64,000 nt of DNA, taken from the NCBI GenBank assembly GCA_029204225.1, contig CM055113.1, positions 32,138,299 through 32,202,298 of the forward strand, read 5' to 3'. The notes beneath the pieces were generated by a model. The model had not been told where the DNA came from. It ran no database searches and saw only the letters and a program-made list of their open reading frames with translations. The first letter of the stretch is position 1; every line of letters begins with the position of its first letter. This document shows positions 10,513 through 22,766 of this stretch, piece after piece. This DNA is from Diphasiastrum complanatum. Taxonomy: Eukaryota; Streptophyta; Lycopodiopsida; Lycopodiales; Lycopodiaceae. Made by a program: the position numbers and the translations under genes.

Positions 10513-10958
10513 TGTTACAACTCCCTAGGATCATCGACTGCCTTGAAGGTTCCGCACACCCCATACCAATGACGACACACCGTAACCGCCCAACCATAGG
10601 GTCACAACCGAACCACCCCCATGCCCTGGAGCAATCGACATAGTCATGCCCGGTCAAGCCTCCTATGATAACTGGCGTCCCATACCACCAGCCATCGCAC
10701 TCGGCTCTCCCTAGCACACATCTCCTGGCCTGGAGATACATCCTGGCTAATGCACGTGCTCTCCATCCATCAACTCCTGGGTAGACTGAGTGAATGGAAA
10801 GAGGGAAACCCCACCACTATATAGGCATAGCACAGTGGGGCGACATGTGACCACCTAGGATGGTGACGTGTGGCACCCAAACATGTCGATAACTCCAGTC
10901 CTACATCATGCCCCTTGCGAGGCCGTCAGTGAAGGGCGTACCGTTATGGTACATAACA
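10513..10958 (-). repeat. 5' LTR of element Y
   Basis: 446 bases, the partner of 5043-5505. It is followed by the right copy of the TTGAG target duplication. Tata-box-like CTATATAG occurs in both LTRs (near 10817 and 5340), a plausible LTR promoter. Confidence 0.93.
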
Positions 10959-11155
10959 TTGAGGATGAGCTCATGGCAGATGTAGAAGGGCAAAAGATAG
11001 AGGAACTATTGGTGTTGGAGGTGAATAAGGTTCTGCTAATTGCAGAGCTAGAAAGGATGGCGTTTGGTGTTGTTACGGTCACTAGGACTTGGTGTTTCAG
11101 CAAAGTTGGGAGTGTTGAGAAGGCTTTAAATTGGATGTTAGACTCTGAGGATCAT
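10959..11155 (+). pseudogene. UBA-domain exon fragment
   Basis: The frame continuing from 4995-5042 reads DELMADVEGQ and then a UBA-like three-helix module: LIAELERMAF, then CFSKVGSVEKALNWMLD ending near 11150. This matches the pattern of UBA/TS-N domains, in which a Met-Gly/Ala-Phe loop is followed by an A-x-N-W-x-x helix. UBA domains bind ubiquitin. The usual MGF loop is MAF here. At about 11155 the homology ends and a dispersed 280-bp repeat begins. With the LTR element in the exon, this is a gene relic. Confidence 0.5.
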
Positions 11156-11437
11156 CTTGAATTTTTTCTCTTAAGCAGTATCTTGTTGTATAAGAAAACA
11201 CGTTGGAATTACTCAGACTACAGCAATTTTGGAGCTCTATCTCCTGTGCTTCTTGGAATGATCAGAGGGAGATTGAGAGAGCTTGTATATCGTGTCTGTA
11301 TCCTTTGGCTGTTTTCTTTATGTTTGATGACTACCAACAGACTGTCTTGTCTGCATAGATTGAATCTGTTTGTGAATGCTAGTCTGATATCAACAAGTAG
11401 ACAAATTAAAGCTTCAATATGGGAAGTAATGACAGCA
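11156..11437 (+). repeat. 280-bp dispersed repeat, copy 1
   Basis: The same sequence lies inverted at about 55866-56135. Both copies translate to similar strings but are A/T-rich and unassignable, so I read them as an LTR or other repeat fragment. In both places the repeat abuts chromovirus-related or MITE sequence. Confidence 0.7.
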
Positions 11438-11439
11438 TA

Positions 11440-11801
11440 GTTGCATATAATACGTATTTTATAATAAAATACCATATAATTGACGTATTATATTAATATG
11501 TGTAATACAACGTATTATACCACTTTGATTACAATATTTTGATTTTCAATAGTTTTATTCAAGAATAAAAATGAAAATATTTTATCTTAGTGTTCATCCC
11601 TTCAAACGTAAACATATGAACAAAATTCTGAAGAACATTATAGATCGCACATGAAATATTTGATAAAAACTTGTCAATTGTCAAAAGGTGAAGGTAGGAC
11701 TATTTATTATTTTGAACTAGCCCTACGTATTTTTCAGCCAAAAACGTATAATACACGTATTTCATGGCACCATATTATACGCTTGTATTATACGATGCAA
11801 C
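11440..11801. mobile_element. 362-bp MITE-like element with GTTGCAT termini
   Basis: The left end GTTGCATATAATACG and the complement of the right end, GTTGCATCGTATAATAC, form an inverted repeat. The element is flanked by TA on both sides (11438-11439, 11802-11803). Inside are more ATAATACGTAT palindromes and no open frame of note. A TA target would suit a Tc1/mariner-like MITE. It sits exactly at the junction between the 280-bp repeat and the gene A remnant. Confidence 0.6.
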
Positions 11802-11805
11802 TATG

Positions 11806-11838
11806 GATAAAGGTACCTTTTGCTTGGTCTTGTGCCAT
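11806..11838 (-). pseudogene. Gene A copy 2: remnant of first codons
   Basis: On the minus strand the first 11 or so codons of gene A survive, with a 4-base deletion of GTAA that shifts the frame. The gene is cut at 11806 by the MITE junction. Leader, GA tract and R3 repeat upstream are all preserved. Confidence 0.85.
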
Positions 11839-12335
11839 GCTTGAAATTAAAGCTGAATGGGTTTGAGGGATGAGCTTGAAGCGAGAGTAGTAGCAGTACC
11901 GACAACTCCTGAGAGACCAGCGAGTACTGAGTAAGTGAGTGAGAGAGTTGTCACTCCTGAGATGAGACGAGTGAGTGAATGAGTGAGTGAGATCAGGCTA
12001 TAAACCGCAAGAAAGTAGCTCCTACGAGAAGAAGAATAAGCTTTTGAGAAAGATGCTGCATGATGGATAAAGAAGAATAAATTTCAATTAAAATATGTTT
12101 TTAAAATTAGATGCTACACGATTCACGAAGAAGCCATAAACTTTATTTAGGAAGATATACTTTTGAAAAAAATTAGATGCCACACTAACCAGAATAAACT
12201 TTAAACTTTATTAAGTAAGATGTACATTCTTGGAAGAAAGTAGATGCTAGATGAAAATCACAGGCTTTAACTGGCAGAGCTTAAAATGCTCTTCCACTCT
12301 GCCACACACTCTCTAGTCATATTCCTAATGGTGAA

Positions 12336-12450
<115 letters not shown>

Positions 12451-12599
12451 ACATTGGGCTATTTGAATTCAATAGCATCGATATGCAAGATAAAAAATGG
12501 GCCCACATTATCTCTAGACATTCAAAATGTAGACTCATGTCTATCCATGGCCGCAAAATCACAAATGCAAAATGCATCATTCTGCAATATATTCATCTA

Positions 12600-13720
12600 C
12601 CAAATGGCAATTTGAGTTTTTCAAGTATTGGCTTTAAAATTGTGCATTGATGACAAACCAAAGCTAAAATCCAGACTAATAATTTGCTCCCTTCTTTCAA
12701 TAGAGGTTATTGTACTAGAAATACTATGTGCACACAATTGCCCGTCACTTTCCAGGTTGAGATGTTATCAGAGACAATGAATCGATTGAGGATTGTAAAG
12801 CCCACTTAGCCACTATTACATATTTTTTGAAATTGGAACGTTGCATTAAATACAAAAATGCCAATACATGCTATCTTGTTTTTTTTAATTTAGCTTTTCA
12901 TTTGTAACATCGTATGGTACTTTTACCATTTCACAATGCTAGTTAAAAATCGTTATCATTTGGTCTGAATATGGTCACTTGATTTTGTAATCACATTCAA
13001 CTGATTTGAAAATAATAACATATCTAATTTGTATTTTGAAGTTCTAGAGATTTTGTGGGCCCATTCTTAATCTTGCAAGTCGATCCCACATGCAAAGGTA
13101 ATCATTCTCGAATTCGAATGTGTCGACAGATAGTGTGGAGCAAGACGAGAGTCTATAAAAATTTCACAATTTGTTACCAACACTCATCATGATGTATGTG
13201 CTCACATTCTACAATCCAAGTGCATGTGCTCAAATTTCCAAAATAGGTTGATGAGGTAAAACCATCTTTGACGTGCAAACATTTGTGCTTTTTTGTTTTT
13301 TAGAATGTTTGGACTTGAGTAGAACATCAATATATTCATCTACCAAAAAAAGGCAACTAGAGTTTTTCAAGTATTGGCTTATAGTAAATCTTATCTCTAA
13401 CATGCATCAATAATGAATCCAAACTAAAATCTACACTAACAATTTGCTCTCTTTTTTCAATGAAGATTATTACAAATACTATGTACACACACACAATTGA
13501 GATATTTTGTAACATATTTTTGAAACTAGACAGTTGCACTAGATACAAAAACACATGTTACATGCTATCTTGTTTTTCATTAAGTTTTGCATTTGTAACA
13601 TCAAATGGTACTTTTACCATTTCAAATGGTAATAACAACTTGTTATCATTTGGTTTAAATATAGGCACCTATGTTTGTAATCATATGGGCCCATTTGAAT
13701 ACAATAACATTGATTTACAC
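12600..13720 (-). repeat. R3 repeat blocks upstream of gene A copy 2
   Basis: Collinear with the R3 blocks upstream of copies 1 and 3. Open frames here (for example 13357-13554) are repeat shadows. Confidence 0.7.
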
Positions 13721-14142
13721 TGAATCAAGATGGGTCCACAAAATTTCTAGACATTCCAATTATAGACATGATATCCGGCCTGACTGCAAAATCAAAGTTT
13801 TGATGTTCTACGAGTAAATTTTTCGAGAGTTTCACGAGTTTATTTTCTCCACAATTCAACAAAAAAGTAGCATATGGTGTGCTACTCTTTTCATGCCACT
13901 ACATGATTTTTTATGAAGAAGAATCGTGGATTGGTAGATAGTTAGAAATTTGACTATTTATCAAATCTTAAATACTTCTATCACAAGATACTTTGCAACT
14001 CTTTAAATACAGATTTATTTTTATTATGAAAAAATGTTCATGAAGCTATAAAAGCTAGCATGTTGGCATGTTGGTCTACAAAAGAATGTAACTGTTTTAT
14101 AAAACTGATAGATAAAATGGATTCTTTTTTGAAAGACATCGA

Positions 14143-14560
14143 CTACCACACCGATGTGCTATCAAATTGGATCCACAAAAGAAAGCTTGATTTTTTATTT
14201 TTTAAATTAAAAAAACTATAAAATATTTTTTCTTCTCCTTGTGCATGCATCTTCTTGAAACACTTGGATGCAAAGGACCCCTTCTTAGATTTATCCTTCT
14301 TACCCTTCTTTGAGCTTGATTGGCGTTCTTCATCCTTTGATGGATCACCTCCTTGTTGCTTGTTGGATTTTTTTTCCTTTTCACTTGCCTTTGATGGAGA
14401 AGTTTGCCTGCTCATCACCCTTGTGCAAGAAAAATGAATCCATCCTAGCTCTGGCATGTTGGATCGTACTCTTCTGGGCTATGAGAATACTTTGGAGCTT
14501 CTCAATGGATGGAAGGAATTCTTAATAGCAAAACTTAAACAAGATTGGAGTACTCATCTC
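14143..14560 (-). pseudogene. Copia gag C-terminal fragment, left copy
   Basis: Lys/Ser-rich frame with GDPSKDEERQSSSKKGKKDK, mirrored at 37454-37696. The better-preserved right copy shows the copia gag motif just upstream. Confidence 0.5.
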
Positions 14561-14564
14561 CCAA

Positions 14565-15062
14565 TCCATTCAAGATGACATGGAGAATCTCACTCTCCTT
14601 TATCTTATCACTGATGATCTAAGGAAAAGTCGATTAGCCTATCAAAAAACAGGCCATTCCCAAAGTGACCTTGAGAATTGAGGACTTGGCCTTTCAAAGT
14701 CGACTACTACCTTTTGAGAAGTGGAAAGGAGGTTAAATGTGTGTGACTCATTACAAGTGCCAACGTGTCATTTCAAACTGAAAAATGAAGAAAAGAAAAA
14801 AGTGTGATCTTTCTTTTTACATTAAAAATGGTATCAGAGCCTATCTAAGTGTTTGACGTCTTTATCATCCAAAGTTTTCAATTTTTCATGAAAATCTAGA
14901 TCTAAAAGAAATTTTTTTGGTTTTTTACAAGTTTACAGAATTTTGTGGCCAACTTAAAAATTTGTAACTTGCTCAATACTGAATGGAATTTAAAAAAGAT
15001 TATATGGCTAGAAAGCCCTTTCAATGCTCTACAATAGTATCTATTCAAATTGAATTACAAAG
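14565..15062 (+). mobile_element. Copia-like fragment R1, copy 2
   Basis: Near-identical to 1-492, including TGGTATCAGAGCC at 14829-14841. Here it continues into A-rich DNA and the inverted LTR L2 end instead of gene A. Confidence 0.6.
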
Positions 15063-15281
15063 AATGAAATGCTGGGCAGAAATTAAATAAAAAAGAGCAA
15101 AAAAATAAAAAAACAAAAAATACAATCACCACTCATGTTTTGAACGTTTTTGGACGTGGCTCTCACAAATCACATCCATAATGCAAAGCTAACCGTAGCA
15201 TGCGAAGATCAAGATGCCTAATGCATTCTATCCACAAAATATGAAAAGAAAATGCTAACAAGCAAGATGAGAGTGCATTGC

Positions 15282-15383
15282 TCCCCAACAATGGTGTCAA
15301 AATTGTAGGGGGTTTATTTCCTAGCCTATCCTCAACCCAAGATCCAAGCAATCTAGCATCAAGGAGATGAAGTTAGTTGTCAC
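15282..15383 (-). repeat. LTR L2 end and decayed tRNA-Asp primer site, left copy
   Basis: On the minus strand the LTR ends ...CCCTACA at 15304 and is followed by TGACACCATTGTTGGGGA (15282-15299). That resembles TGGCGCCGTTGCCGGGGA, complementary to tRNA-Asp, with C-to-T and G-to-A changes. Only the last 80 or so bases of the LTR survive here. Confidence 0.65.
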
Positions 15384-15389
15384 TAAGAT

Positions 15390-18300
15390 AGTTGTGTTTT
15401 GGATAGATCGTCACTTGTATCATATTTTTTTTAGTCCTAGACGTTTTGGAAAAAAAAAATAGTTGTTCAGAATTCACTAGTTAGAACTACTTCTGGGTAT
15501 ATCACATCTCCTCGATGTTCAAAGTTTTTCTTGATCAACTTAGAAATAGACGTCTTTGATTACTTCTATAATCTTTTGAAAAAAAAAAATTTTGTTCAAA
15601 TAATGGAGTTGTTCTAGAAATCGAGTAGGATTAGAAATGTTCAATTAGTCCCAATCTTTGAAAAAAAAAAAAAACGGAAATTTTCTGACCAAACAACTTC
15701 TAGGGAGTTGTCTTATGCAAATAGGAAGTTGGGATGTCAAAGTCACTAGAAGAGCAACTTCAAACACTCTTTTAATATGTACACTCCAGATGAGGTCTAT
15801 CAAATGCATTCACGACAATCGATACTTTAGACACTATTATGAGGAAATGCATTCATGTTTTTACAACATACACTCCTGAATTGCATATGCATGCCACCTT
15901 ATGCACGGGTCTGACAGTGGGCATTTTTCTAAAATTGTTGGGAGTGGGTGCATAAAGCCAATTAGGATCACTGGTGGGTTGGATTGCAGAAATTTCAAAG
16001 AACAAATCAAATCTAAAAGCTGAAAGATCGTGAAGTAGATATTGAAAGAACCACTTGGAAATTGTTGCCGAGTGTCCAAGTAAAAGCTTATTGAAAGCAT
16101 AAGACCAGAGACTCTGGATCCTTGGTGTGGGGCCCACACACCCTAGTGGATATCGCCATGTTAGGCGATTTTTTGTCATAATAAAATCGGACTTGAATTA
16201 TGACCATTTTTAAATTTTTATGATAAAATCGGGTTAAAATGGCCGATTATTGTAAGTTATTGTATGTACTGTATTTATAATTTGGGCATCTGGCCTACTC
16301 AATAATGGCCAAAGTAGAATTTTTAAATTTATGTGACTACTTTTCCAGTAAATTATAAGCATGTAAACAACACTTTCAATGTACTTATGACATTCAATTG
16401 ATAAAAGACCACAGTACATTTTGATTCCACTTGTCGACTAGGGAAATCTCAATCACGAGGCATAGCATCAATAGCAGCATCGCTATCGAACACTTCAAAT
16501 ACATTGACAATGGAAATAAAACCAGCAATATGAGTAGAACCATCAACAAGGTGTTTCATGCAGGTTATTTTCTACAAAATGGTCACCAACACAGTACACA
16601 CATAGGAAATTTGGACAGTGACAGTAAAAAATTTCATCTCCATCAATAACATCGAGTTTTGAGGTTCTACCTAGACATCAAGCAAAATCCCAGTATGCAC
16701 GTATTATATCACTAAGAGTGGATGCAGTTGGCATGTGTAATCCATTGGTATTGAAAGTGAACTCTTTGAGATCAACACACTTCAATGTCGACACTGCCAT
16801 GCATAAAAGGATGATTACATATTTTCCAACTAAGGCCCTGTGTGTAAATAAGCACTTAGAGATAATAGATGCATAGGTAATTGATTTTGTGTAATGAAAA
16901 TTGCAATTTATAACTTATATTTAAATTGAAACTGACGTTTACAATTTTGGTTATCAGTCTTCCCAGCAAGTTGACGCTTTTTGTTGTGGCTAGTATGTTA
17001 TAAAAAATGTAAAATGCCTTATGGAGTGGTATATTACTCAAGGTGAAAGTGTCGATATACACAAGGTAATTTGAATTTGGATGCTTAATGATTTTATTTG
17101 AATTTGTCATTCATTTGAATTATTTTTCAATTTTCTATTCGACTAACTTATGTATTGATAATTTGCAAATCATCTGTTCGAAATTCACGCAAAATGAAAT
17201 ATTTGAATTTCGACAAGATATGATTAAGATTTTCATGAGTAATGCAACATTGGTCAAATTGGAGCACAAAGTTGAGGACCTTAAACTGAAATGTTGAAAG
17301 GCCAATATCAATATATATGATAAAAAAATGTACTTGTAAAAATCTACATTCAATGTATATAAATGATGGCCTTTCTTGGTCTTTCGATATTTGAACTCTT
17401 GTTGTTATTTCGATTTTTTTTTCTGTCAAATGTAATTGTATCTTGTACATCTTCAATTACATTTTTCTTGAACCTACACATCAAAACAATGTAATTACAT
17501 TTCCTAATGGATAATGTGAGCTTACACAATGTCAAATATTTACAAAAGCTAAGAAGCTACATTTGATAAGTTGAGTTAAGCTTGCCAATATTTAGAGATT
17601 TTTATTTATCCAAGCTTTATTTTGTTTTGACAATTTCTATGCTTGACATTAAATCTCTACGTGGTATATGGTCCTTTTGTCTTGCTCTAGCCTGAACATT
17701 GTAAATATTCTATCAATAAATCATTGTTATTAAATAGTAGAGTAGTCAATTACATAGTAGACTATTTAAGTACAAATACATACCATTTGTCCATGTATTC
17801 AAAATAGTATAGTTTTCATGAAATTTGTAAAATCATAGGATCTAAATTTTGATCGTATGTATATTTGTTCATGATGGTTCATTTTAAAGTTTTGATCTAA
17901 TGCTCAAAACCAAAACATATATCTATTACATAAAACAAATTTTCACACATTTTTAAATTTTATTTTAAACTTATTATTCTCATATTATGTCAACACAATT
18001 TCCTATTGAGTGGATAATTGAAAGTATTTCTCCTAGGAAGATTCTATTTCAAAAATCACCATATAACAAATAAAAGTACATTTTTGCATAAAATTATTTT
18101 TCTAAGGGCGTGCTTTTTGACTGATTTTAAAAACTTGAGAATGCACATACCATGTTTTCAAAAAAAAATAAGTAAGAAACTATACAATTATGTCCATTGC
18201 AAATTTGCTATTTTCAAAAAACCCCACAATAAAAAAGCTGAACATAAAATGCATATAGATATTGGACTTTCCATTGAGAGTTTGTTATATGTACTTGTAT

Positions 18301-18750
18301 AACGCATTAAAACCATTAATATTTTGATTGTCATCTAAATATTTCAAGAATGCACTTTGCCAAGAAAAAGATATCTCAATACTTTATAATGATGTTTTTG
18401 TCTTTACTTCAATTCTTATCAAATATTAAATTTTGATTGAGTAATACAATATCCACATTCTATGTAATATCCAACAATTAACATTAGTAAATTCAATGTA
18501 TCCAAACAAAAGTTTGCATCACAAATTAATTTATCTAAACTCACAATGATAGTCCTTAAAACTGAAATATTTATAACTTTAAGTATAACTCCATGAAGCA
18601 TAATATCCCACGTACATCTTTGTGAATCTCACAAAACTTAAGCTTGATTTGAAAAAAAGGCACTTGCTAGTAAAATAGAAGTATGCATATAAATCAAAGG
18701 TGCCTAACAATAACATATATGTCTACCAAACAATCAATATAACCTTAAAA
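15390..18750. other. A/T-rich stretch with no recognised gene
   Basis: Many short open frames on both strands, none over about 110 codons and none with a motif I recognise. Poly-A/T runs occur at 15450, 15580 and 15660. No mirrored copy of this stretch was seen elsewhere in the window. Confidence 0.5.
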
Positions 18751-18753
18751 GTA

Positions 18754-19080
18754 TCAAGCAATATCCAACAACATATCAGGTAATGCCTTCTCGGCTAATT
18801 GTGAGGCTTGTCCCTCTTCAAGGACATCACTAGCCCTCTCATTGTAATCTTGAGGAGGATCAAGAATATCATCTCTCAAACTAACTAGCTCCCCTTTTTC
18901 ATATAGAAGTGGGGGAACAGGTTCTGATGAGGCACTTTGGAACCCAACTTTGTGATCATCATCTGGAAGTTCTCGAATAGCAGCCACTCTCATCTCAACG
19001 CAAGTCGCCTGGGCTTCATCCATGTCAACAACTATACAATTTCTGTTTTTCTTGAATGCACAACATGTGGTAGTACCTAC
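18754..19080 (-). CDS. Hypothetical acidic protein exon
   Basis: A minus-strand open frame of about 105 codons ends at 18754. It is acidic and Ala/Glu/Asp-rich (RELPDDDHKVGF, LVSLRDDILDPPQDYNERAS), unlike the surrounding A/T-rich DNA, so it may be a real last exon. A possible acceptor lies near 19070, just before the CAFKKN segment. I do not recognise the family. Transposase or nuclear-protein origins are both possible. Confidence 0.3.
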   Translation of the reverse strand, partial: VGTTTCCAFKKNRNCIVVDMDEAQATCVEMRVAAIRELPDDDHKVGFQSASSEPVPPLLYEKGELVSLRDDILDPPQDYNERASDVLEEGQASQLAEKALPDMLLDIA

Positions 19081-19129
19081 ATTTGAATGTAAATAAAAGC
19101 ATAAGTTATTCACCTTATACAAAATTAAA

Positions 19130-20372
19130 TTGTAAAGTTAATAATGAAAACTAATTGTTAGCAAAGAAAACACATCTTAATATCTGTTCTTGCAAACATA
19201 TCCAAAACCCAATCATCCTCATTCAAGAACATATCAATTAATTTGTTGATTAATCTCTGAGGCTTTTGGTAAGGGTTTACCAAAGAGCTCTCACCCTCGA
19301 AATGCCTCAATTTACGAGTCACAACGGACAAGAAATAACGTTACTGCATTGTTCATTGCAATGAATTCATAATCTCTTTTTTTCATGCGTATCAAAGTAG
19401 CCCACCGTCATCATTTGTTGTGTGGTATGTGCACTACCAGGTATACAATTGATTCAGTTTTTGAGCACTTCAATCTGTGTTTTGGAAGTGAATTTAGATT
19501 TTCTTGATCCACTTAAGTTGTCAATTACTTCATTAGGAGCACTTTTCTAATAACAACGGTTTCAATTAGAGGTAATGATGGTTTTACGATTTTTTCGTTT
19601 TTACATAACAGTGGGTTATGGAATTTGTTTGCTGTTTTTGTTTTTTGTGGAACCGGTTTTGTATCAAAATCGGTGAGAATGGCAAGAATAGATGCAAAAA
19701 ATAGAGTAACCACTTGTTGTGAGTGTTGTTGGATTATTCACAAGTTTTGCATGATGATTCTTTATGGAGTTGCAGGTTTTTGTTGCGTTTTCCAGCAAAC
19801 TAATGGTAGTTTGTAGGCTAATGAGCCAGTAAGACCATTATTGTAATGGTGATTGCTTATGCATTTGTAAAAACAAACTGAAGATTAAGAATTTCTTATT
19901 GCAAAAACAGTAGTAGAAACTGATTTTTGCATGAAAAGTATGGTTAACGAATTGTAAAACTTTTGTTTACTACAAAAAACAAGGCTCAGGCTTTAGGAGA
20001 TTTGAACATCTCTAAATGTGCCCTAAAAGTATAGGTAATCTGCTAACAACAACAGACGTAAAAGCCTAAAGGCTTCCTGCATTCAAAAAACATTTGAAAC
20101 TGTGTAAATCGCAGATTTTGCTACAAGAAATGCGCCCTCCAGTGCTCATTAAACCTCCGAGGTTTTCTTTATGAAAAGAGGGAGAAGAAACACGTCTCCA
20201 GCTGCTTCCTTGGCTGCCATTGCTCTCTCTCTCTCTCTCTCTCTCTCTCATTCCTATCATGATTTGGAACCTCCTCCTTTCTCTATTCTGGTTCTGAAGT
20301 GGCCCGAGAATGGGAGGGAACTGGCGAAGCCCGAGGATACGAAAAAAACGCATGGTGTGAATATAGACTAAG
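19130..20372. other. Stretch with no recognised gene; short (CT)14 at 20222-20249
   Basis: Short frames only. Contains a 28-base CT microsatellite. No domain was recognised on either strand. Confidence 0.5.
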
Positions 20373-21638
20373 TTTTTTTGTAAAACTTATTGTTTAATGC
20401 GTGATTGGTAGGAAGTTGAGGAACTAGGCTGGGATGGTTTTTTCTATGAGTTTTTTTTCCATAAGCATATTTTCTTAGTCATTTTTAGACTAGTAAAGCG
20501 GCAATACAGTTAATATTTCCATGAGTGGTAACAGGCTTACAAAATGGTGTTAATTAGATTTCGACGCATTGACATGTTTTTTTAAGAACTGTTATTGCTT
20601 AAAACTTTATTTGAAAATTCATTGGTGTAATTGGTAAAACAAAAGCACATACGTCTACTAGAACCGTGTTTTTTCTAGACAATGCTTTATTAAAGAACAA
20701 TTATACCCATTATGAATGGGTTAATTAAACGTAAAATTTTAATTTTCAAGTAAATGGATAGAGATGGAAGTTCCGGTGAGGTTGGACACTGCAATTCACC
20801 AAGATCACTCGTTAATGATGACACCCTAAATTTTGGCGAGCTTTTGCAAACTTTGTGCAAGGTAGTTTTAGAACTTCATTTGAGTAATTAACAGTGTAAC
20901 ATACAAATGCAAAATCTTTTTTAACCAATTATAAGTTGTTAACTCTAACAACTTGGGCTTCTCACCCGAAATATGTTCCACCAATAAAAAGCTTAAAAGC
21001 TCGGCAGTTGTAGAAGATTGGGTAAACCGTTGGATGATCTATTTTAGCTTACACAGCGTCCCAAAGGAAAAGCAGATATCTTGTCAGTTTTGTTGTTTCT
21101 TGACGACAAAGCCTCCTTGTGGTAAAGGTCCTACCTATGAAACCAGTGATTTAAGTTGGATTCCTAGTGGAATTCCATAAGGCTTTAGTCACAATTCACG
21201 ATTCTGATTGAAAATTTGCTTTATTAACTATAAATTGGACAACCAAGAATGGGACACTCATGTCCAGAAATTCTTGGATTCTCTTGTCCAAGGTGCCATT
21301 TTTTCCAAAAAAGCGAGCATGGCAAGACGGTCTCGTCACCTAAGATGGAAAAAAATTTGAATCATAAGTTTATTCCCACTAATTTCTCAGTGAGTTGGAA
21401 TATGTACTTTGAAGTTGGAATGTAAAATTTCCGAGAACTTCAATAGTATTGAAGGTATTTGTTTCAATTGATTTATGTATTTTTTTATATATAAACTTTG
21501 GATTTTGAGAAACTGTGATCAAGAAATGGAAAGCCTTCATGGGGGGAGAACTTGTGTACAGATAACGTGATAAATGTAGAGATATGCTATGTAGTGAATC
21601 TTTGTGTGATCATAAACCTTTTGTAGAAACTTTTAAAT
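20373..21638 (+). repeat. Inverted repeat B, left copy
   Basis: 1266 bases matching 31820-33082 in reverse orientation. The outer end begins TTTTTTGTAAAACTTATTG and the inner end stops at AAACTTTTAAAT. The copies differ by substitutions and small indels. No LTR or terminal inverted repeat was seen, so the element type is unknown. Confidence 0.85.
20757..21180 (+). CDS. Candidate two-exon gene in repeat B (left copy)
   Basis: A first exon-like frame at 20757 reads MDRDGSSGEVGHCNSPRS and ends TGCAAG before GTAGTT, a possible donor. A second frame, about 20938-21180, reads GFSPEICSTNKKL, WVNRW, CQFCCFLT and DLSWIPSGIP and ends in TAA. The phase of the only obvious acceptor does not join the two frames, so the structure is uncertain. 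The second frame is largely conserved in the inverted copy (32274-32501), while the first is frameshifted there and its donor GT has become GC. Family unknown; a short cluster of Cys could bind metal. Confidence 0.3.
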
Positions 21639-21997
21639 CTTGTGGATCTACAAAGGGATTCCTTGGGCTAAGTTATTTGCATGCATAAACTAGTTGTGAA
21701 TACATAGATGAGAATTGTATAGAGACAATTTCTCACTGGGTTATAGTAATTTCTCATTAAGAATTGTCATTGACCAAAGTGGAATTAGAATCAGATTGAA
21801 TATGGTGTCTTGGATCCACATCTATACATTCAAATATTTTCTAAATCCGATACAACTAACTGAGTCAGAAGCGCTACTTCTAAGTTAGTTGTTTGAATCA
21901 ACAATATAACTTCTCTTATGGATATTATTGTTAAAATGTATTGCTTATAAGTCGCAACCTTTATGGATCAAGTTTGGATTCATTTAAAGGTTATGTG

Positions 21998-22420
21998 CAC
22001 TACAACACCCGCCACGATTTGCGACGTGTTTTGGGACGCGAATCGCGAGTTTAATTTTTTTTAATTCGTCGCGGACGTTGGAAAAACACGTCACTATAAG
22101 GTCTTCGAAATCCGATGTCCATAAAACACGTCGCAATACAACACTCATAAGTTGTCCGAATCTGAAAACACAAATCCCGGTCGATGGAGAGCAATCCAAC
22201 GTGGACATCGGATTGCGACGTCCGACGTGGACAATGCAATCCGACATCCAAAGACGTCGCTTTGTTATTCGACGTGGATGTTGCATTGAGATGTTCAAAA
22301 ACCTGTAGGATTCCGACGTATGTAGATCCAGAATGATCCATAAATTGTCCGACGCCCATCCGACGTCCATCCGATGTCTATCATTTAGATTTCTATATAT
22401 GATATTGATTGTTGTTTTGA
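21998..22420 (+). mobile_element. CACTA transposon terminus
   Basis: Starts CACTACAACACCC and continues with about 12 copies of GACGT/GATGTC-type subterminal motifs in both orientations. CACTACAA ends with subterminal repeat clusters are the hallmark of En/Spm elements. The first 50 bases closely match the complement of the sequence ending at 34274 and resemble 63773. Flanking trinucleotides GTG (here) and AAT (at 34274) do not match, so these two ends cannot be assigned to one insertion. Confidence 0.75.
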
Positions 22421-22766
22421 AATCCAACATTGCACATGGTTTTAAATTCTTAGTTGGTTATTACATCAAGCAATGGCAATATAGCACAATCATTTGCAAT
22501 AATAATATTTTCATAATATCAATCAATGTATTACAAAATTGGTGCTTTAATGTCGCATGAGTCTTTCAACTAAAATTTATAAACCTAATCTACTCGTCGT
22601 CATCGTGATATCTAGTCTGCATGACACAAGCAAACAAACTACATTAATATTTAATGTTTGATCGTATTAAATTAAATAAAATTGACGTCAAAATAAATAC
22701 AAACCACATTTGTATGAATACAAAAACTAGTACTTACATTTGGAGGATGACCCTCGTTCTTTAGTT

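Larger units (their letters stand above)
5043..10958 (-). mobile_element. Element Y: full-length, inactive chromovirus (Ty3/gypsy)
   Basis: LTRs at 5043-5505 and 10513-10958 both begin TGTTA and end TAACA in element orientation. The insertion is flanked by the perfect 5-bp duplication TTGAG (5038-5042 and 10959-10963). A tRNA-iMet primer site lies next to the 5' LTR and a purine tract next to the 3' LTR. Between them, on the minus strand, come gag with a zinc knuckle, protease, reverse transcriptase, RNase H, integrase and a C-terminal chromodomain, the order of plant chromoviruses. Every protein carries stops or frameshifts, and a 244-bp element sits in the RNase H region. The LTRs differ by substitutions and small indels, so the insertion is not recent. 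Confidence 0.93.

Noticed and set aside
22051..22430. Several overlapping frames in 22.0-22.4 kb as a gene
   Set aside because: They fall in CACTA subterminal repeats and are open on both strands.
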